DNA of 6,086 nucleotides from Paracoccaceae bacterium (GTDB lineage Bacteria; Pseudomonadota; Alphaproteobacteria; Rhodobacterales; Rhodobacteraceae). The notes beneath the pieces are model-generated. The model was not told the origin of the DNA. It did no database searches and saw only the letters and a program-made list of their open reading frames with translations. Numbering within the stretch: the first letter of the stretch is position 1; the number at the start of each line of letters is the position of its first letter. A program made the position numbers and the translations under genes. Location of the stretch: contig NVQY01000225.1 in NCBI GenBank assembly GCA_002400675.1, positions 1 to 6,086 on the forward strand, written 5' to 3'. Of the stretch, positions 5,625-6,086 are shown in pieces.

Positions 5625-6086
5625 TTACCACCATTTGTCCGGCTTGGCCACAAACCCGGCGGCCTGTTCCAGCGCATAGGCGCAATTCAGCAAATCGCCC
5701 TCTTCCCAGGGCCGTCCGATCAGTTGCAGGCCCAGCGGCAGGCCCTGTTGGTTGACCCCCGCAGGCACCGAGATGCCCGGCAGCCCGGCAAGGTTGACGG
5801 TCACGGTGAACACATCGTTCAGGTACATCTGCACCGGGTCGGCATCGGTCATCTCGCCCAGCCCAAAGGCGGCAGACGGCGTGGCAGGTGTCAGGATCGC
5901 CTCGACCCCGGTGGCGAACACGTCCTCGAAATCTTTCTTGATCAGGGTGCGGACCCGGCGGGCGCGGTTGTAATAGGCGTCGTAGAACCCGGCGGACAGC
6001 ACATAGGTACCGATCATCACGCGGCGCTGTACTTCGGGACCGAACCCTTGGGCGCGGGTATTTTCGTACATCTCGGTAATGCCGTC
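5625..6086 (-). CDS. gatA: Glutamyl-tRNA(Gln)/aspartyl-tRNA(Asn) amidotransferase subunit A, C-terminal part (runs off the window edge)
   Basis: The last 153 residues of GatA are visible, about a third of the usual 480-500; the start lies beyond the right edge. GatA is the amidase subunit of GatCAB, which generates ammonia from glutamine to convert Glu-tRNA(Gln) (or Asp-tRNA(Asn)) to the amidated form in bacteria lacking the direct synthetase. Diagnostic phrases are [22 protein letters not shown], split here as [15 protein letters not shown] and [19 protein letters not shown], then [35 protein letters not shown] and [14 protein letters not shown]. These match the C-terminal part of the amidase-signature fold in GatA; the Ser-Ser-Lys catalytic triad lies outside the window. 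The open frame continues to the window edge without an in-frame stop. Its stop is 37 bases before the lipoprotein start with no terminator seen between, so read-through into the next two genes is likely. Confidence 0.95.
   Translation of the reverse strand, partial: DGITEMYENTRAQGFGPEVQRRVMIGTYVLSAGFYDAYYNRARRVRTLIKKDFEDVFATGVEAILTPATPSAAFGLGEMTDADPVQMYLNDVFTVTVNLAGLPGISVPAGVNQQGLPLGLQLIGRPWEEGDLLNCAYALEQAAGFVAKPDKWW

Overview
This window looks like chromosomal DNA from a GC-rich alphaproteobacterium. The best guess is Rhodobacterales (Roseobacter group), based on GC-ending codons, the style of the GatA C-terminus, and an Excalibur-type lipoprotein next to an AmpD/AmiD-like amidase. The taxonomic placement is inference from protein character, not a database match. 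No mobile element, CRISPR array, tRNA or rRNA was seen, and genes fill almost the whole window.

Left part (1-4148): a complete-looking tripartite tricarboxylate transporter (TTT) locus with its own two-component system. On the minus strand lie tctD (OmpR-family response regulator) and the 5' end of tctE (sensor kinase, cut by the window edge), joined by an ATGA stop/start overlap. Divergently on the plus strand lie tctC (periplasmic binding protein), tctB (small membrane subunit) and tctA (large membrane subunit). The 108-bp tctD-tctC gap must carry both promoters. It contains three TCATG boxes at 19-20 bp spacing and an imperfect hairpin just before the tctC ribosome binding site. The likely logic is that an extracytoplasmic carboxylate signal sensed by TctE phosphorylates TctD, which switches on tctCBA. 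TctC then captures the carboxylate in the periplasm and delivers it to TctAB for cation-driven uptake. The substrate cannot be read from the sequence.

Between tctC and tctB sits a compact structured element of three back-to-back inverted repeats with an alternative long central hairpin (2056-2106). It resembles a dispersed REP-like repeat and could set the binding-protein to membrane-subunit expression ratio.

Right part (4158-6086): a minus-strand run, in transcription order: the 3' end of gatA (amidotransferase subunit A for Glu-tRNA(Gln)/Asp-tRNA(Asn)), a lipoprotein with an Ala/Ser/Pro-rich linker and a C-terminal Excalibur-like domain, and a zinc N-acetylmuramoyl-L-alanine amidase with an AmiD-like C-terminal tail. 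Spacing is 37 bp and then 5 bp, so these are probably co-transcribed. This run converges on tctA with only 9 bp between stop codons and no visible terminator.

Nothing here amounts to a wholly new system. The most interesting signals are the tctC-tctB structured repeat, the tctD/tctC control region, and the stop/start hairpin before the amidase gene.
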